In this document: positions 59,439-64,000 of the stretch, one piece after another | Layout: each line of letters starts with the position of its first letter | How positions within the stretch are numbered: the first letter of the stretch is position 1 | NCBI RefSeq assembly: GCF_001641265.1 | Contig: NW_020167539.1 | Location: forward strand, 248,001 to 312,000 | Length of the DNA stretch: 64,000 nt | From: Pseudogymnoascus destructans | Lineage: Eukaryota; Ascomycota; Leotiomycetes; Thelebolales; Thelebolaceae | Reading direction: 5' to 3' | Made by a program: the position numbers and the translations under genes | Notes under the pieces: model-generated | Database searches by the model: none | Told to the model about the DNA's origin: nothing | Seen by the model: only the letters and a program-made list of their open reading frames with translations

Positions 59439-61220
59439 TCACGCATCCGCCCACACATCCGCAATCCTCGCACTCAACGCCCTCGCCACCTTCTTCCTCC
59501 CCACCAACCCATTCATCCGCCCACTCACCATCTCCAACTTCCTCTTCTTCCCCTCCTCCCCCCCCCCACACTCCTCAAACGCCCTTACAAACTCCCGCGG
59601 CGTCTTCCACCTCCGCTGGATCTCGAGGGCTTTATCACCCGTCACGCCGCGCGTGCACATCAGCATCTTCAAGAAGACGTCGCGGAGGGTGAGGGTCTCG
59701 GATTTAGAGGCGAGAGAGGCGAATGCTTGGTACGTGATGTTGTGCGTCACGCCGGGGTGTTCTTCGGATAGTTGGGTTAGGAGGGGGAGGTGGTTTTGCG
59801 TCGTGAGGACGCGGGTTGGTATCACTTTCAGAGGCTTAGACTCGTACAGCCCCTTCAGCATCACGGTCATGCGCGTGAGATAGCGAATCGTATCATCCAT
59901 CTTCTGTGTCTTCTTGATGAAATACCCATTCACGACCTGCGACGACGCGATGGCGGATTCCACCGCCTCCTCGTACTTCTGGAAGTGGTCCGCGTTCATG
60001 GAGATCTCCTCGATGATGTATATGACGTTCTTGACCCCCGATTTCCGGAGTCGGAATTTCTGCTCGTGGAAGCGCCCGTCTTTGATGCTGCCGACAAGGT
60101 CGTCGAGGCGCTTACGCTCGATGATCCAGTCGAGCATGATTTCGTCGCCCTCGAGGCCGTGGCGCTGGAGGTAGTGCGGGTCTTTGCATTTTGCGACCCA
60201 GAGGGCGTCGCCGAGGTCGAGACTTCGCATGATGGGGGTGACGCCCTTCTTGGTGAGCTCGACGCGCATGTAGTCTCTGTCTTCCTTGGCGCGGACTTCT
60301 CGGACGTCGAGGACTAGTTCTAGCGTGAATACTGAGGATGGGATGGTGATGGGTGAGAATGTGGGAAGGGCGATTTCGTCTGCTAGCGCGTCTCCGAATG
60401 GTACAATATCATTTTGTATACCATCCATTCCATTATCATACTGCGGTTCTGATCGTGAAGGAGGGGGGGGACTCGAATTAAGGGCCATGAACCCATCATC
60501 GTCCGCTACACCTAGTGTTGGTCCAGCTGGAGCACGTTGTCGAGATTTCGGCGGCACTACAGGGGCATCGAGCGTACTCTGTTTGGGATCCGCAGTCGGC
60601 TGTGATGCCTTGATTCGTGAGGCGACTTCGTATCCTTCGTCCGTGAGACAGTATTTCCTCAACGGTCGACCCTTCTCGGCAACGAGGTCCTTTTCCAGGA
60701 GCGTCTTCATCGAATTCCACGCTGTGTAGAACTTGGTCGGGTCACTAGACGCAGTGAATGAAGAGTCGCAGTACGGTTGAGCCAGCTCAATTGTTTGCTG
60801 CTTCGTAATTCCGGAGGGCGCACTCTCTGGGATGGTGGACAGCGCGAGGATCAGCGCGTAGGGTCCGGATCGTAAAGTTGGTACGTAGGCCTTCTTTTTC
60901 CTGGCCGGCTTCGTGGGAGCAGTGCCATCATCGGCGTTGGATTTCCCTTCATTAACCTTTCGGGGCAGGTCAGGCATGGCAAGTCCATTTGTCTGGCAAT
61001 GGTCTTTCAGTTTATCCGTCAGTCGCTCGCAGAGTTTGGGTCCGAAGCCGTGTAATTGTTGTGCCTCTGCAGGATGCTGAAATGGGAGTGGACATGACTT
61101 CAAGGAGTCGTAGGCCTTTCTATAGACTGTAAACCCTTTCGAATTGCGTTCTCTTGCTGTATCCAGCCATTCTTTGACCCAGCCAAGGAGTAATGGATTG
61201 GCACACTGTTCGTCTGCCAT
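59439..61220 (-). CDS. mus81: Structure-specific endonuclease subunit Mus81
   Basis: XPF/ERCC4-family nuclease that works with Eme1 on branched DNA during replication-fork rescue and recombination, nuclear. Single exon, about 593 aa from MADEQCANPLLLGWV. This ATG (61220) was preferred to an upstream in-frame codon because it opens the conserved N-terminal helix-hairpin-helix domain (LDTARERNSKGFTVYRKAYDS, LHGFGPKLCERL). A winged-helix-like region follows (about 110–200, RSGPYALILAL). The ERCC4 nuclease domain holds LVLDVREVRAKEDRDYM (about 300) and the catalytic IIERKRLDDLVGSIKDGRF (about 365), with all acidic and basic residues of the ERK-x3-D motif. The C-terminal helix-hairpin-helix is GVTGDKALEIQRRWKTPREF. 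The length is normal. It is divergently arranged with the phosphoacetylglucosamine mutase gene. Confidence 0.96.
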   Translation of the reverse strand: MADEQCANPLLLGWVKEWLDTARERNSKGFTVYRKAYDSLKSCPLPFQHPAEAQQLHGFGPKLCERLTDKLKDHCQTNGLAMPDLPRKVNEGKSNADDGTAPTKPARKKKAYVPTLRSGPYALILALSTIPESAPSGITKQQTIELAQPYCDSSFTASSDPTKFYTAWNSMKTLLEKDLVAEKGRPLRKYCLTDEGYEVASRIKASQPTADPKQSTLDAPVVPPKSRQRAPAGPTLGVADDDGFMALNSSPPPPSRSEPQYDNGMDGIQNDIVPFGDALADEIALPTFSPITIPSSVFTLELVLDVREVRAKEDRDYMRVELTKKGVTPIMRSLDLGDALWVAKCKDPHYLQRHGLEGDEIMLDWIIERKRLDDLVGSIKDGRFHEQKFRLRKSGVKNVIYIIEEISMNADHFQKYEEAVESAIASSQVVNGYFIKKTQKMDDTIRYLTRMTVMLKGLYESKPLKVIPTRVLTTQNHLPLLTQLSEEHPGVTHNITYQAFASLASKSETLTLRDVFLKMLMCTRGVTGDKALEIQRRWKTPREFVRAFEECGGGEEGKKRKLEMVSGRMNGLVGRKKVARALSARIADVWADA

Positions 61221-61593
61221 TGCGCAAGAATCCAGTATACAAAAGATACCACAGAAGCAATTTAGCACAGGAAGAGCCCAGGGACAGCAACTCTGCCCTC
61301 AATTCAAGCAATAGCAATTATATAGGTCGGCCGGAGCAATGGCCATTGTTGATGATGTCGAACTTTGGATATAGTTGGTGAGGTAACCGCGACGGGGAAA
61401 ATCGACGACGCGTTGGGGACGCGGGGTCACGTGTTGGACCCCTTATGCCTCGTTTGTTCCCATAAGTTACGCCAAAGCGGGTGTGCCCGGATTAAGCCCC
61501 AAACATGGCAATCTTCGTATAAAGAGAGCTTCTCCGCTCTTTTGCCATCACGCAGCATCTGTTTCTCCCCTCCCACAGCCTACGAGTTACGCA
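61221..61593. promoter_or_regulatory. Shared divergent promoter of mus81 and the AGM1-type gene, with MCB and E-box-like sites
   Basis: The 373-bp interval contains ACGCGT at 61408–61413 (the MluI cell-cycle box bound by MBF in yeasts) and CACGTG at 61428–61433. An MCB is plausible for a DNA-repair gene, but both are 6-mers and the functional reading is inference. Confidence 0.45.
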
Positions 61594-63278
61594 ATGTCTT
61601 CCACCGACAATATCCTCGCTGCTTCGAAAAAGCACCCAAAGCCTGCCTATCGGGTTTTCCAATATGGCACGGCTGGCTTTCGCATGAATGCGAGCCTCAT
61701 GGACTCTGTCGTGTTCAGGGCGGGTTTAACAGCAGCCTTGCGGTCTCGAAAACTTGGCGGCCAGACTATCGGCGTCATGATCACGGCTAGTCATAATCCG
61801 CCTGAGGACAATGGTATCAAGCTCGTTGATCCCATGGGAGAGATGCTCGAGAACTCCTGGGAGGCGCACTGTACGGAGCTTGCAAACGCCCAGTCGGACG
61901 AGGAGCTGGTTCAGATCTACACGAAGCTGGAAGCCTCGCTCAAGATAAGCCCCGAGACGACCGCTCGTGTCATCTTTGCCCGTGATACGCGCCCGTCGGG
62001 TCCTAAGCTCGTCGCTGCGTTGGTTGATGCGCTCGAAGCTACCGGGGCAGAGTACACCGACTACAAAACTTTGACAACACCTCAGTTACACTACCTCACT
62101 CGCTGCACAAACACAGAGGGGACCCCGCAATCATACGGAGAGATCAGTGAGAAGGGATACTATGAGAAGCTGTCATCTGCCTTCAAGAGGGCTATGAAGG
62201 GCAAGACGACCTCTGGCCACGTCACCGTAGATTGTGCCAATGGTGTTGGAGGACCCAAGCTTACCGAGCTGATTAAATACTTGGATAAGGCATCGGAAGG
62301 CGGAATTGATATCAAGATTATCAACGATGATGTCCTGAAGGCAGAGTCTCTGAACCATGAAGTACGTTGTTATTTACCCCACCATTTCCGCACGGACCAG
62401 CTAACAAGAGTCAGTGCGGTGCAGACTACGTCAAGACCAAACAAAGAGCTCCCCCTGCCTCAAAAGCCGGCCCAATTGAGCGCTGCTGTTCTCTCGACGG
62501 AGATGCTGACCGCATCATTTATTACTTTAGCGATCCTGAGAATGGTTTCCGTCTTCTCGATGGAGACAAGATTGCCACTTTGGCTGCGTCCTTCATTGGC
62601 GACCTAACTCGCGAAGCGGGTCTTGCACAGGAGATGAAGATCGGCGTTGTCCAGACTGCATACGCCAATGGCGCCAGTACCAACTACGTGACCAAGTCGC
62701 TGAAGCTTCCAACTGTGTGCACTCCAACTGGAGTAAAGTGGCTTCATCACGCTGCCACCAAGTTCGATGTCGGCGTCTACTTTGAGGCCAATGGCCATGG
62801 TACCGTCGTCTTCTCACAGCAGGCTGTGAAGGCGTTCCATACCAAGGAGCCCCAATCACCCGCCCAGAAGAACGCTCTGGACACTCTTTGCGCCCTTTAC
62901 GACCTCATCAATCAGACCGTTGGCGACGCCCTGTCTGACATGCTCCTTGTGGAGGTAATCCTTGCCCACAAGTCCTGGACCCCGAAGGAGTGGGATCTCA
63001 CCTATGTTGACCTCCCCAACCGCCTCGTGCGCGTCGAGGTCGGCAACAGGAACCTCTTCAAGACCACGGACGCAGAGCGCAAGCTCGTTGAGCCGCAAGG
63101 TGTGCAGGCTCAGATCGATGGATTGGTGGCCAAGTTCAAGGATGGCAGATCCTTTGTGAGAGCCAGCGGAACAGAGGATGCTGTCCGTGTTTACGCTGAG
63201 GCCGCCACCAGGAGCGAGGCCGATGATCTCGCAGCCAAGGTTGCGGCTGTGGTGAAGCAGAATGGTAGCATTTCATGA
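61594..63278 (+). CDS. agm1: Phosphoacetylglucosamine mutase
   Basis: Interconverts GlcNAc-6-phosphate and GlcNAc-1-phosphate in the UDP-GlcNAc pathway, which feeds chitin, N-glycans and GPI anchors; cytosolic. Exons 61594..62361 and 62415..63278, about 543 aa, the usual length. The 53-nt intron (GTACGT donor, GCTAACAAG branch region, GTCAG acceptor) joins as SLNHE-CGADYVKTKQ. Phosphohexomutase features in order: FQYGTAGFRMNA start, the phosphoserine loop MITASHNPPEDNGIK (Ser about residue 64), RDTRPSG (about 130), the metal-binding loop LDGDADRIIY (about 283), the sugar-binding EANGHGTVVFS, and the C-terminal phosphate-binding FVRASGTEDAVRVYAE. The identification is secure. Confidence 0.97.
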
Positions 63279-63429
63279 TAGGCTAGATATCGGATGTAGA
63301 CGCAGTTATGAGATGCAAAACAAGAAAAGTCTGTTGATTTTAAGCTAGAGTAGTTCCGTTGTTAGGGGTACCAAAATAAACGTTAGATATAGTTTATAAG
63401 TTTATAACGTGAACAAGGTACCCAAAGGA

Positions 63430-63790
63430 CTATAGACTCAGTCCCGGTTTCCACTCTCCTGGATTTGGCGCCCCCCATAGCTTAACCACCTGCCCGTCTA
63501 AAGCTATCTCCTCATACAACAGCTCCTCCTTCCAGCTTACATACCCAAGCTTCTCATACCACTCTTTAATACTAAAGGATGGCGGTGACTTGCCGAGTTT
63601 CTCCCATACACCCCGGCATTCCGGCCCATCATCATATATATGCCGTGTACTAAGGGCCGTGAGTGTAATAAATCGACAGAGCGGGGCACCATACGGCTCT
63701 ACAATGGCGATTTCCTCAACCAAGGCTATTGCGCGCTTCCCCAGCCTCTGCTATGTCGCTTCTGCCTCTTCGAAACGCTATAATGAATGT
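63430..63790 (-). pseudogene. 3' fragment of a GNAT-type acetyltransferase gene with a stop codon
   Basis: The open part (63723..63430) reads LVEEIAIVEPYGAPLC, then FITLTALSTRHIYDDGPECR, GVWEKLGKSPPSF and WYEKLGYVSWKEELLY. These match the C-terminal half of fungal GNAT proteins (L..LS..YI..DGPECRG...WYEKLGY..WKE). Extending the same frame upstream gives RLGKRAIALVEE preceded by a TAG at 63753..63751 and then RFEEAEAT. The N-terminal acetyl-CoA-binding half is not found in the remaining sequence. Hence a truncated, stop-bearing relic rather than a working gene; a CAG-to-TAG change would fit C-to-T decay. Confidence 0.6.
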
Positions 63791-64000
63791 GTCTGCTTGA
63801 ATTCCTAGAACTATAACGTCTCTGGCCCTTCTGCTAGCGGCTAGCAGTCACTACAAAAAAAGGAGGATCGTCTCCGCTTAGAAACTCGCATAACCTATGA
63901 GGCTGTAGCGACAGCTATGGCCTGTCTTAACCGTCTTGAACAACACCAGGGCATCCTAAGACCCGTGGTGCTAAGATAATACATTGTGGTCTAAAATCCT
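63791..64000 (+). other. Coding-like fragment of unknown origin at the right edge
   Basis: The plus-strand frame from about 63850 reads SLQKKEDRLRLETRITYEAV and continues AMACLNRLEQHQGILRPVVL to a TAA near 63977. It is preceded by a stop in the same frame. The charged helical character resembles the C-terminal tails of fungal pogo-type transposases, but the match is too weak to name it. Confidence 0.25.

Overview
The window is nuclear DNA of a filamentous ascomycete (Pezizomycotina). The evidence is the gene content: a VosA-like velvet regulator, a Zn2Cys6 factor, a DOMON–cytochrome b561 protein, and fungal forms of Mus81, Etp1 and the glycerol-3-phosphate acyltransferase. Introns are short (mostly 47–100 nt), with GTAAGT/GTATGT-type donors and CTAAC/CTAAT-type branch sites. 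Genes sit on both strands as single transcription units. There are no operons, and I found no CRISPR array, rRNA or convincing tRNA. Intron–exon models were built by eye from splice signals and reading-frame continuity.

Layout. 1–12 kb: DOMON–b561 redox protein (-), acidic nuclear-type protein (-), mitochondrial-type conserved protein (-), a weak multi-exon candidate locus near 8.4–9.6 kb, small acidic NLS protein (+), and a DEDD-type 3'-5' exonuclease relative (+). 12.9–25.1 kb is dense and housekeeping: mitochondrial calcium uniporter (+), a disordered protein (-), TFIIH subunit Tfb1 (-), 2-oxoglutarate dehydrogenase E1 (+) and GDP-mannose pyrophosphorylase (-). 25–35 kb is sparse: a small dsRNA-binding-type protein (-), farnesyltransferase beta (-), a probable broken F-box-type gene, and long gene-poor spacers with short tandem repeats and a TTAGGG-rich tract. 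36–50 kb: Zn2Cys6-type factor (+), pentameric polyubiquitin (+), Etp1/BRAP2-like RING–UBP protein (+), acyltransferase (+) and a repeat-rich protein with many SUMO-consensus sites (-). 50–57 kb is accessory: an internally deleted pogo/Fot-type transposase relic, a near-perfect 48-nt hairpin and several minisatellites. 57–64 kb: VosA-like velvet gene (+), the divergent pair MUS81 (-) and phosphoacetylglucosamine mutase (+), then a broken acetyltransferase and other debris.

The genes do not form one pathway. Two supply nucleotide-sugar metabolism for wall and glycoprotein synthesis (GDP-mannose and UDP-GlcNAc branches), and several are mitochondrial. I found no convincing new multi-gene system. 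The most useful cross-cutting observation is a set of five single-base frame breaks in four otherwise recognisable genes, four of them in or beside short homopolymers. That pattern suggests consensus indel errors as much as biological decay. Other points of note are a GC–AG intron inside the velvet domain, a telomere-like G-rich tract upstream of the GDP-mannose pyrophosphorylase gene, the hairpin at 53.6 kb, and the in-frame deletion that removed the third catalytic region of the transposase relic.
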